Source of the DNA: Vulcaniibacterium gelatinicum
GTDB lineage: Bacteria; Pseudomonadota; Gammaproteobacteria; Xanthomonadales; Xanthomonadaceae
NCBI RefSeq assembly: GCF_008033445.1
Contig: NZ_VNKO01000005.1
Span: forward strand, 101,001 to 165,000
Direction of reading: 5' to 3'
DNA: 64,000 nt
The notes under the pieces were generated by a model that was given only the letters and a program-made list of their open reading frames with translations, was not told the DNA's origin and searched no databases. Position numbers and translations under genes: made by a program. This document shows positions 47,509-56,400 of the stretch, one piece after another. How positions within the stretch are numbered: position 1 is the stretch's first letter; every line of letters starts with the position of its first letter.

Positions 47509-50148
47509 TCAGCCGCGCTGGAACGCCACGCGTTCCGGTTCGTGCACGCCGAAGCCCTGGGCATAGTCCACGCCCATCCCGCGCAAGGCCTCGCGCTGGG
47601 CGTCGTCGGTCACCCACTCGGCGATCACCGCGAGCCCGCGCTGGTGCCCGATCTCGGTGATCGCGCCCACGATCGCCTGGCTCATCGGGTCGGACATCAG
47701 GTCGCGGATGAAGCTGCCGTCGATCTTGATCATGTCCACCGGCAGGTTCTTCAGGTAGGCGAACGAGGACATGCCGGCGCCGAAGTCGTCGAGCGCGATC
47801 CTGCAGCCGACCTCGCGCAGCTGGCCGATGAAACGCCCGACCTGCGCGAGGTTGCGCACCGCCGCGGTCTCGGTGATCTCGAAGCACAGCGCCTGCGGCG
47901 GCACCGCATGGGCGCGGATCTGCTCCAGCACGTGCGGAACCAGGGTCTCGTCCTCGATGGTGGTGGCCGAGAGGTTGATCGCGCACATCCGCACCGGTGC
48001 ACCGCTACGGTGCAGGGCGGCGAAATTGGCCAGGGCGGTGTCGATCACCCAGCGGTCGAGCGCCGGCGCCAGGCCGTAACGCTCGGCCGCGGCGATGAAC
48101 GCCCCCGGCATCACCACCTGCCCCTGCTCGTCGCGCATGCGGAGCAGCAGTTCGATGTGCGGACCGGCGCTGTCGGCGGCGGGATGCAGCGGCACCAGCT
48201 CCTGGTAGTCGAGCAGCAGGCGACCTTCCTGCAGCGCCCAGCGCAGGCGGTTCACCCACTCCATCTCGTCGCGGCGGCGCCGGCTCTCGTCGTCCTGCTC
48301 GGAATACATGTGGACGCGGTTGCGCCCCCCCTCCTTGGCCAGGTAGCAGGCGGTGTCGGCGCGCGCGAACATCTCCTGCAGCGAACCGGGATGGTCGAGC
48401 AGCACCACACCGATGCTGGCGCTGATCGGGTAGGTGCGCTGTTCCCAGGCGAACACGTAGCCGTCGATGCATTCGCGCAGGCGCTCGGCCAGGCGCCGGG
48501 CCACCGGCTCGTCGGCGTGCATCGCCAGCACCCCGAACTCGTCGCCGCCCAGGCGCGCAAGCACGTCGCCCACCCGCAATTGCTCGCGGAACAGGTTGGC
48601 GAGCTGGGCCAGGAGCTGGTCGCCGGCCACATGCCCGGAGGTGTCATTGATCAGCTTGAACTGGTCGAGGTCGAGGTACAGCAGCGCAGCGGGCTGCCCT
48701 CCCGCCTGGAGCGCAGCCAGCGCCTGGGCCACGCGCCGCTCGAACTCGCGCCGGTTGAACAGACCGGTGAGGGCGTCGTGGGTGGCCTGGTAGCTGAGCA
48801 GCTCGCTGAGCTGGCGCTGCTCGGAGACGTCGGCGGCGACCATCAGCAGCATCGCACGGCCGTCCAGGGCAATGTCGGAGATCGAGACGTTGGCCCAGAA
48901 GCGGTCGCCGTTGACGCTGCGCAGCACGGTCTCGGTGTTGGCGAAGGCGGCGCGCTCGACGCTGCCCACGTGCCCGCGCAGCACCGGATCCTCGAACAGA
49001 TCCGGCAGCGAAGCGCCTTGCACGCCCTCGCCGAGGCGGTTGCGCGCGGCCTGGTTGGCGTAGACCACCTGCCCGCCCTCGCCATCGGCCATCAGCACCA
49101 GCGCCGGCAGCAATTCGTTGAGGGCGCGGAAACGTTCCTCGCTGCTGCGGTAGCGACGGCTCATGCCTTCGGCGAGCTGCAGCGCGCGCAGGCGGGTGGT
49201 GGCGACCGACCACACCAGCAGCGCGAGCAACCCGCTGGCCAGCGTGCCGGCCAGCAGCAGCAGCCACGGCATGGCCGTCGCGGCCCGCGCCGCGACCGGC
49301 CAGGCGCGCATCCGCCAGACGCGCCCGCCATAGGCCAGCTCGCGGCTCCACAGCGGCGTCGCGCCGCGCACCTCGGCGTGCGGGTTCGAGTCGTACAGGC
49401 GCACTCCGGCCTGCGTATCCTCGACCACGATGCGCAGCTCTCCGTCGCCGTCCGCCAGGGCGCTGCCGATCAGCGGCTGCAGCCGGAACGAAACCGCCAG
49501 GCTGCCGCGTTCGCGCCGACGGCGCTCGGCCACGTCGCGCGGCGGCGGACCGGGGGTGAACACCGGCAGGCGCAGGGTCACCCCGTCGGGCGGCTCGTCC
49601 GGCCGCTGCTGCACCAGCCGGAACGGCGCCGACAGGGACGGCTCGTCGCTGTCGCGCGCGCGCAGCACGGCGGCGAAGTTCTCCGGCTGGGTGCGCACGT
49701 CCAGCCCGACCAGGACCGCGTTCGGCTCCGCCGGCGCGACCAGGCGGATGAGGTAATGCACACCGTCCGCGCGTCGCTCGAGCTCGGCGAAGGCGATCGC
49801 CTGCAGCCCGGGAAAGCGGTTGCGGGGTTGCAGGTTGCGCACCAGATGCTCGAACTCGCCGGCCGTGACTTTCTCCGAGGCCAGGAACACCGTCTGCACC
49901 GCGCGCAGCAACCACTCGCACGCGTGCAGCTGCTGCTCCAGCGCGCGGAAACCGTGTTCGGCGGCCTCCACCAGGATCCGCGCCTGCTCCCGCCGCGCCT
50001 CGCGGTACTGGGCGCCCGCCGCCCAGGCGGTGAGCGCCAGGCCGAACAGCAGCGCAAGCAGGCTCCAGGCCCAGGCCGGGGCCCCGAACGTGCGTGCGCC
50101 CGCCTGCGTGGCGGCGTCGAATCGGTCAGAATCCTCGGACTCCCTCAC
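47509..50148 (-). CDS. CHASE-PAS-GGDEF-EAL cyclic-di-GMP protein
   Basis: Membrane protein of 879 residues with GTG start. Membrane helix about 26-45; periplasmic CHASE-like domain (about 55-290) with FRALEQQLHACEWLLRAV; second helix about 291-315; PAS domain (about 335-450); GGDEF domain with intact RLGGDEF; EAL domain with ELLLR in place of EALLR but with LDDFGAGMSSFAYLK and KIDGSFI intact. It probably makes and/or degrades cyclic-di-GMP in response to an external ligand. Its start is only 14 bases from the divergent pepQ start. Confidence 0.92.
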   Translation of the reverse strand: MRESEDSDRFDAATQAGARTFGAPAWAWSLLALLFGLALTAWAAGAQYREARREQARILVEAAEHGFRALEQQLHACEWLLRAVQTVFLASEKVTAGEFEHLVRNLQPRNRFPGLQAIAFAELERRADGVHYLIRLVAPAEPNAVLVGLDVRTQPENFAAVLRARDSDEPSLSAPFRLVQQRPDEPPDGVTLRLPVFTPGPPPRDVAERRRRERGSLAVSFRLQPLIGSALADGDGELRIVVEDTQAGVRLYDSNPHAEVRGATPLWSRELAYGGRVWRMRAWPVAARAATAMPWLLLLAGTLASGLLALLVWSVATTRLRALQLAEGMSRRYRSSEERFRALNELLPALVLMADGEGGQVVYANQAARNRLGEGVQGASLPDLFEDPVLRGHVGSVERAAFANTETVLRSVNGDRFWANVSISDIALDGRAMLLMVAADVSEQRQLSELLSYQATHDALTGLFNRREFERRVAQALAALQAGGQPAALLYLDLDQFKLINDTSGHVAGDQLLAQLANLFREQLRVGDVLARLGGDEFGVLAMHADEPVARRLAERLRECIDGYVFAWEQRTYPISASIGVVLLDHPGSLQEMFARADTACYLAKEGGRNRVHMYSEQDDESRRRRDEMEWVNRLRWALQEGRLLLDYQELVPLHPAADSAGPHIELLLRMRDEQGQVVMPGAFIAAAERYGLAPALDRWVIDTALANFAALHRSGAPVRMCAINLSATTIEDETLVPHVLEQIRAHAVPPQALCFEITETAAVRNLAQVGRFIGQLREVGCRIALDDFGAGMSSFAYLKNLPVDMIKIDGSFIRDLMSDPMSQAIVGAITEIGHQRGLAVIAEWVTDDAQREALRGMGVDYAQGFGVHEPERVAFQRG

Positions 50149-50162
50149 GCCCGGCCACCCTC

Positions 50163-51491
50163 ATGAACAGTGTCGAATGGTCGTCCCTCTACCGTGACCA
50201 CCTGGCCCAGCTGCAAGCGCGCGCCGACGAGGCGCTGGCGCGCGGCCGCTTCGATCATCTCGTGGTCCCCAGCGGCCGCCTGCACTACCAGGTCTTCGAC
50301 GACCGCGACTACCCCTATGCGGTCAACCCGCAGTTCAAGGCCTGGGTACCGCTGACCAAGGTCCCGGACAGCTGGCTCGTGTACACGCCGGGCCGGCGCC
50401 CCCGGGTCGTCTACCACCAGCCGTTCGATTACTGGCATGCGGTCCCCGCCGCACCCGGCGGCTGGTGGGTGGATCACGTGGAGGTGGCCATCATCCGCAA
50501 GCCCGAGGACGCATTGCAATACCTGCCGCCGGATCCCGCGCGCTGCGCGATCCTGGGCGAGCCGCAGAGCGCGCTCGGCGATTACGTGCCGAACAACCCG
50601 GCGCCGGTGCTCGCCTACCTGGACTGGCACCGGGGGTTCAAGACGCCGTACGAGGTCGCGATGATGCGCGAGGCGAGCCGGATCGGCGTGCGCGCGCACC
50701 GCGCCGCCGAACGCGCGTTCCGCGCCGGCGCCAGCGAGTTCGGCATCCACCTGGCCTACTGCCAGGCCGCCGGCCAGGACGCGATGGAACTGCCGTACAA
50801 CAACATCGTCGCGCTCGACGAGCACGGCGCGGTGCTGCATTACACCGAGCGCGACCGGGTGGCACCACGGCCGGCGCGCAGCTTCCTGATCGACGCCGGC
50901 GCCGGCTTCCACGGCTACGCCTGCGACATCACCCGCACCTACGCCGCCGACGGGCATGCCGACTTCCAGGCCCTGGTTGACGCGGTGGACGCCGCGCAGC
51001 GGGTCATGTGCGACCAGGTCCGTGCCGGCACCGACTACCGCCGCATCCACCTCGACGCGCACCTGGCGCTGGCACGCATCCTGCACGAGTTCGACCTGAT
51101 CACGGTGTCGCCGGAGGTCGCGGTCGAGACCGGGGTGAGCAGCGCGTTCTTCCCGCATGGCATCGGCCACGGCATCGGCCTGCAGGTGCACGACGTGGCC
51201 GGTTTCGCCGAGAGCGACCGCGGCGGCACCATCCCCAAGCCCGACGGCCACCCGTACCTGCGCCTGACCCGCACCCTCGCCCCGGGCATGGTGGTGACCA
51301 TCGAGCCCGGCATCTACTTCATTGACATGCTGCTCGAGGCGCTGAAGGACAGGGGCCTTGGGCCGAGCGTGAACTGGGAGCGGGTGGAAGCGTTCCGGCC
51401 CTATGGCGGGGTGCGCATCGAGGACGACGTGGTGTGCACGGAAGCCGAGCCGGTGAACCTGACGCGCGAGGCGTTCGCCGCTCAGGCCTGA
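50163..51491 (+). CDS. pepQ: Xaa-Pro dipeptidase
   Basis: M24B prolidase of 442 residues (E. coli PepQ is 443): hydrolyses X-Pro dipeptides with two Mn ions. The N-terminal domain has NPQFKAWVPLTKVP; metal ligands are in LIDAGAGFHGYACDITRTYA, the HGIGHGIGLQVHDVAGF segment and MVVTIEPGIYF. The stop overlaps the convergent pepP by 10 bases. Confidence 0.96.
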   Translation: MNSVEWSSLYRDHLAQLQARADEALARGRFDHLVVPSGRLHYQVFDDRDYPYAVNPQFKAWVPLTKVPDSWLVYTPGRRPRVVYHQPFDYWHAVPAAPGGWWVDHVEVAIIRKPEDALQYLPPDPARCAILGEPQSALGDYVPNNPAPVLAYLDWHRGFKTPYEVAMMREASRIGVRAHRAAERAFRAGASEFGIHLAYCQAAGQDAMELPYNNIVALDEHGAVLHYTERDRVAPRPARSFLIDAGAGFHGYACDITRTYAADGHADFQALVDAVDAAQRVMCDQVRAGTDYRRIHLDAHLALARILHEFDLITVSPEVAVETGVSSAFFPHGIGHGIGLQVHDVAGFAESDRGGTIPKPDGHPYLRLTRTLAPGMVVTIEPGIYFIDMLLEALKDRGLGPSVNWERVEAFRPYGGVRIEDDVVCTEAEPVNLTREAFAAQA

Positions 51492-52816
51492 GCGGCGCTC
51501 GCCATGAACGCCTCGATCTCGTCCGCGCTGCGGGCGAGGCCCTCGGTCAGCACACGGTGGCCGTCGGCGGTGACCAGCACGTCGTCCTCGATCCGGATGC
51601 CGATGCCGCGCCACTTCGCCGCCACGGTCTTGTCGTCGGGCGCGACGTACAGGCCGGGCTCGACGGTGAACACCATCCCCGGCTCGAGCAGGCGCGACTG
51701 GCCGTCGAGGCGGTATTCGCCCACGTCGTGCACGTCCAGGCCGAGCCAGTGCCCGGTCTTGTGCCGGGTGAAGCGCTTGTAGCTGCCGTCGGCGAGGATC
51801 TTCTCCAGCCGCCCCTTGAGCAGGCCGAGCCGGAGCAGGCCTTCGGCCAGCGTCGCCACCGCGGCCTCATGCATCGCCTCGTACGGCACCCCGGGACGGG
51901 CCTGCGCCAGCGCGGCCTGCTGCGCCCGCAGCACCAGGTCGTGCAGCGCGCGCTGTTCCTTGCCGAAACGGCCGTTGACGGGAAAGGTCCGGGTGATGTC
52001 GGCGGCGTAGCCCTGGTACTCGGCGCCGGCGTCCACCAGCACCAGTTCGCCGTCCTTCGCCCGCGCGCTGTTGGCGCGGTAGTGCAGCACGCAGGCATTG
52101 GCGCCGGCGCCGACGATGCACGGATACGCGGGCTCGGCGCCGTGGCGGCGGAATTCGCGTTCGAGCTCGGCCTGCAGTTCGTGTTCGCGCATGCCCGGCC
52201 GCGCCGCGCGCATCGCCGCCGCGTGCGCGGCGACGCTGATGTCGGCGGCGCGCTGCATCAGCTTGAGTTCGTCGCGGTCCTTGAACAGGCGCAGCTCGTC
52301 GAGCAGGTGGCCGAGCTCGAGGAACTCGTGCGGCGGTTGCGCACCCTGCCGCACCAGCGCGCGCACGCGGTTGAGCCAGCCGATCAGCTTGAGGTCGAAC
52401 TCGGCGTCGCGGCCGAGGTGGTAGTACACGCGCGAACGGCCCTCGAGCAGGCCGGGCAGGATGTCGTCGAGGTCGGCGATCGGGTAGGCGTCGTCGAGGC
52501 CGAACGCCTCGACCGCGCCCTCCGGGCCGTGGCGCGGGCCGTCCCAGCCCTCGCGCTCGGGGTCGCGCTCGCGGCAGAACAGGATGGTTTCGCCGTGCGC
52601 GCGTCCTGGCACCAGCACCAGTACCGCCTCGGGCTCGGGGAAACCGCACAGGTACAGCAGGTCGGAGTCCTGCCGGTAGGGGTAGTGGGTGTCGCGGCTG
52701 CGGATCCGCTCGGGTGCGGCCGGCACGATCACGATCGCATCCTCGCCGGCCATGCGCATCAGCTGCCGGCGGCGGCGGGCATAGGTGCGGACGGGGATCG
52801 TGAGCGGCCGGTCCAT
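51482..52816 (-). CDS. pepP: Xaa-Pro aminopeptidase (aminopeptidase P)
   Basis: M24B aminopeptidase P of 444 residues, removing N-terminal residues before proline. The N-terminal domain contains RDTHYPYRQDSDLLYLCGF; metal ligands lie in LVDAGAEYQGYAADITRTFP, KTGHWLGLDVHDVG and PGMVFTVEPGLY. The start overlaps the stop of the UPF0149 gene by one base. In gammaproteobacteria ygfB-pepP are usually paired, supporting the neighbour's assignment. Confidence 0.96.
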   Translation of the reverse strand: MDRPLTIPVRTYARRRRQLMRMAGEDAIVIVPAAPERIRSRDTHYPYRQDSDLLYLCGFPEPEAVLVLVPGRAHGETILFCRERDPEREGWDGPRHGPEGAVEAFGLDDAYPIADLDDILPGLLEGRSRVYYHLGRDAEFDLKLIGWLNRVRALVRQGAQPPHEFLELGHLLDELRLFKDRDELKLMQRAADISVAAHAAAMRAARPGMREHELQAELEREFRRHGAEPAYPCIVGAGANACVLHYRANSARAKDGELVLVDAGAEYQGYAADITRTFPVNGRFGKEQRALHDLVLRAQQAALAQARPGVPYEAMHEAAVATLAEGLLRLGLLKGRLEKILADGSYKRFTRHKTGHWLGLDVHDVGEYRLDGQSRLLEPGMVFTVEPGLYVAPDDKTVAAKWRGIGIRIEDDVLVTADGHRVLTEGLARSADEIEAFMASAAQA

Positions 52817-53364
52817 CAGTTCAGCCGCCCGCGGTGACGCGCACCCAGCACGCAGTCGCCGTGGATCAGCAACGCGGCCACGCGCACGAATTCCTCGAGT
52901 TCGGCGAGCGCGTCCTCGTCCTCCTCGTCGCCCTCGTCCTGGGGCACGGCCCGGGCCAGCCGGGCCAGATCCTCGAGCGCCTCGCGGCTCTCCTCGGACA
53001 ACGGCGGGCTGGCACCGGCGGCGAGCCCGAACCCGCCGAGGAAGCCGCGGCACCACTCGAACAGCGCGCCGCTGCGCTCGCCCAGAGTGGCCTCGGCCGC
53101 GGGCAGCAACAGCTCGAAGCCGAAGCCGCGATCCTCGAACTGGGCCCGGCTGGCCTCGCCGAGCGCGGCCAGGGCGCTGCCGGCGGCCACCGGCGCCAGG
53201 CCGGGATCGGCCAGCACCCGGCCCAGCCAGTCGGCGCCGGCCTCGCCGCCTCCGGCCAGCCAGCCGCACAGGGCGCCGTGCAGTTCGGCAGGAGTGGAAG
53301 CCAGGCGCAGCGCGGCGAGTTCGGCGGCCACGGCCGACCAGGACGGGACAGGGGTTTCGAGCAC
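52816..53364 (-). CDS. ygfB: UPF0149 (YgfB/YecA) family protein
   Basis: Acidic, cytoplasmic protein of 182 residues with the YgfB-like pattern (AELHGALCGWLAGG, LFEWCRGFLGGFGLA, DEGDEEDEDALAELEEFVRVAALLI). GTG 53364 is chosen as the start before the conserved region; there is no clear ribosome site and the frame extends upstream without support. In Pseudomonas YgfB influences gene regulation; here only the pepP linkage supports a role. Confidence 0.85.
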   Translation of the reverse strand: MLETPVPSWSAVAAELAALRLASTPAELHGALCGWLAGGGEAGADWLGRVLADPGLAPVAAGSALAALGEASRAQFEDRGFGFELLLPAAEATLGERSGALFEWCRGFLGGFGLAAGASPPLSEESREALEDLARLARAVPQDEGDEEDEDALAELEEFVRVAALLIHGDCVLGARHRGRLN

Positions 53365-53421
53365 GGGGAAGCGGAACGGCGACGGACGGCGGCAGTGTAG
53401 CAACCGTGCGGCGGGCGGCGC

Positions 53422-53451
53422 TTGTTGCGCGCGCGCGCGCATGCCTACACT
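53422..53451 (+). promoter_or_regulatory. Promoter with alternating GC spacer
   Basis: A -35-like TTGTTG (53422-53427) and a -10 TACACT (53446-53451) flank an 18-base spacer that is almost entirely alternating purine/pyrimidine (GCGCGCGCGCGCGCATGC). This is Z-DNA-prone sequence. It would drive the sensor gene at 53475. Confidence 0.45.
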
Positions 53452-53474
53452 GCGATTCGACACGCCAGTCCCGG

Positions 53475-56400
53475 GTGCTTGTGCGCGTTCTGCTCTCCAT
53501 CGGCCAGCTTCGGCCTTGGCTCCGGCGTGCGCCCCGCGCGGCGGCATGGCTCCTGCTCCTGGTCATCGCTCAGCCGCTCGCGGCCGCCACCCGCGACTTC
53601 CATTTCCTGCCCCTCGCCGCCGATCACGGCCTCGCCCAGCACACCGTCACCGCCCTGGCCCAGGATGCGCAGGGCTTCGTCTGGGTCGGCACCCAGGGCG
53701 GCCTGCACCGTTTCGACGGCCAGCGCTACCGGGTGCTCCGCCACGACCCGCGCGATCCCGGCAGCCTCCCGGAAAGCTACGTCACCGCCCTTGCCGCCGA
53801 ACCGAGCGCGCTATGGATCGGCACCTATTCGCAGTCGGTGGCGCGCCTGGATCTGCGCACGGGACGCATCCGCCGCTACCCGCCACCCGGCCACGAGCCG
53901 CTGCCGGTACTGGCGTTGCTGGCTCACGGCGGGCGCGTCTGGGTCGGCACCGCGTTTGGCCTGGAACGGCTCGATCCGCACACCGGCGGACGCGAGCGCG
54001 TGCTGCGCCTGTCCCCGGTGCCCGACCCGCGCGGCCTGCCTGGCCAGGCGCTGCTCGCCGGCACCGATGGTGCGGTGTGGTTCGCCTGCGGTGCAGGGCT
54101 GTTCCGGATCGGCCCGCGTGGGGGCATCGAACGGATCGGCCCGGCGGCGGCGATGCGCAGCCTCGCCTTCGACCACCTCGGCCGGCTCTGGATCGGCGGT
54201 GCCGACGGCCTGCACCGCCTGCGCGACGACGGCCGCACCCTGCTCCGGATCTGGCCCACCGCCGGCGAGGCCGAGTCGCCCGACGTGCGTGCGATCGTGG
54301 AGGCTCCCGATCGCCGCTTCTGGCTCGCCGTCTATCCCGCCGGACTGCGCCGCTTCGACCCGGCCACCGGCACCGTCCAGACACTGCGCGAGATGCCGCT
54401 GGTGCCCGCCAGCCTGCCCGAGGACGGCGTCACCGCCCTGCTGCTCGATCGCGGCAACGGCCTGCTGTGGATCGGCGGGCAACTGCGTGGCGCCGCGGTG
54501 ACCGATCCGCTCGGCACCCGCTTCCGCTACGTGTACGGCTTCGGCCTGCAACAGCACGACCCTTACGGCGAGGACAGCAGCGTCCGCGCCCTGTTCGAGG
54601 ACGCCACCGGCCAATGGTGGCTCGGCACCGATGGCGGACGCCTGCTGCGGATGCCCGGGCCGGAAGCGCCGGCGGAGGATTTCGGACCACGCCTGGCGGC
54701 GCTGCTGCCCCCTGTCGGCGGCGCCCCGCGCGCGGCACTGCGCGTGCTCGCGATCGAACCGGCCGGCAACGACCGGGCCTGGCTCGGCACCAACCGCGGC
54801 CTGTTGCTGCTGGATCCTGCCAACCGCGCGCTCAAGCACGTACCGCTGCCACAGGCGCCTGCCCTGGCGATCCGGAGCCTGGCCCGCGACCCGGGCGGCG
54901 TATTGTGGATCGGCACCTCGACGCAGGGCCTGCTGCGTTACGACCCGCTGCGCGGCGAGCTGCGGCCGATCGGCCCACCGCAGGCGCGCAACGGCAGCCG
55001 CGCGCTGGTGCACGCAGTGCACGTGGACCGGCGCGGACGGGTCTGGTTCGGCACCGCCGCCGGTCTTGGCCTGTATGAGCCCGGCCGCGACCGGCTGCGG
55101 CATTTCCGCCACGACCGAACCCGCCCGGATTCGCTCCCCGGCGACATCGTGCGTGCGGTGCGCGAGGGCAGCGACGGCACCCTCTGGCTCGCGACCCACG
55201 CCGGCCTGAGCCGCGTGCGCGAGCGCGGCGGAGCCATCGCCTTCGAACATCCGCTGGCCGCGGCGCTCGGCGACGCGCCAGTGCCGGTGGTGTTCGACGT
55301 GCGGGAAGCGCCCGCAGGCCGCCTCTGGCTGGCCACCGACGCCGGCGTGCTGCGCTTCCAGCCCGCCTCCGGCGAGATCCGCCGCTACGGCCTGCGCGAC
55401 GGTCTGCAGGACCTCGAATTCAACGGCGGCGCCACCCTGGTCCTGCGCGATGGCCGGATGCTGTTCGGCGGCATCCGGGGCCTGAACCTGTTCGATCCGC
55501 TGCGGATCGAGGACAGCCGCCACATGCCCCCCCTGCGCCTGCTGTCGGTGCGCATTGGCGCGGAAGGCGCCGAGGACTGGCTGTGGTCGCCGCACGCGCG
55601 GATCGAGATGGGGGAGGCCGCCGCCATCCTGCGCCTGCGCGTCGGTGCGCTGGATCCGGCCGGCGCGGGCGTGATCCGCTATCGCTACCGCCTCGACGGC
55701 TACGACACCGACTGGATCGACAACGGCACCCTCGGCGAGATCACCTACACCCGTCTGCCCGCCGGCAGTTACACCCTGCATGTCCAGGCCACCAACCGCG
55801 ACGGGATCTGGAATCCAGCCGAACTGCGGCTGCCGCTGCGGGTGACACCGCCGCCGTGGCGGCACCCCCTTGCGTTGGCCGCCTACGCCCTGCTCGCGCT
55901 CGCTGTCGTGTCCGGGTTTGGCGTCCTGCTGTGGCGCCAGCGCCGCAGCGAACGCGAGCATCTTCGCCAGCTGCGCGAGCGCGAGGAGCGCCTGACCGTG
56001 GCGCTGTGGGCCTCCGGCGAGGAATTCTGGGACTACGATCTGCGCACGCACGTATTGCACCGCCTGCACATTGACGATGCCGGCCGCACCAGCCACGAGT
56101 TCGCCGTGACCCGCAGCACCGAGCGCACCCACGAGATCCATCCCGAGGATCTGCCGCGCGTGCGCGACCAGCTGCGCCAGCACCTCCGGGGGCGCTCGTC
56201 GCTGTTCGTGTCCGAGCATCGGGTACGCAACGACCAGGGCAGCTGGACCTGGGTCCGCGCCCGCGGCCGCGTGGTCGAACGCGACCCCGCCACCGGCCGC
56301 GCCCTGCGCGTGGCCGGCACCTCGCGCGACATCACCCACAGCCGCACGATCGAACGCGAGCGCCGCATCTCCACCGAGGTGCTGCGCAGCATGAGCGAGG

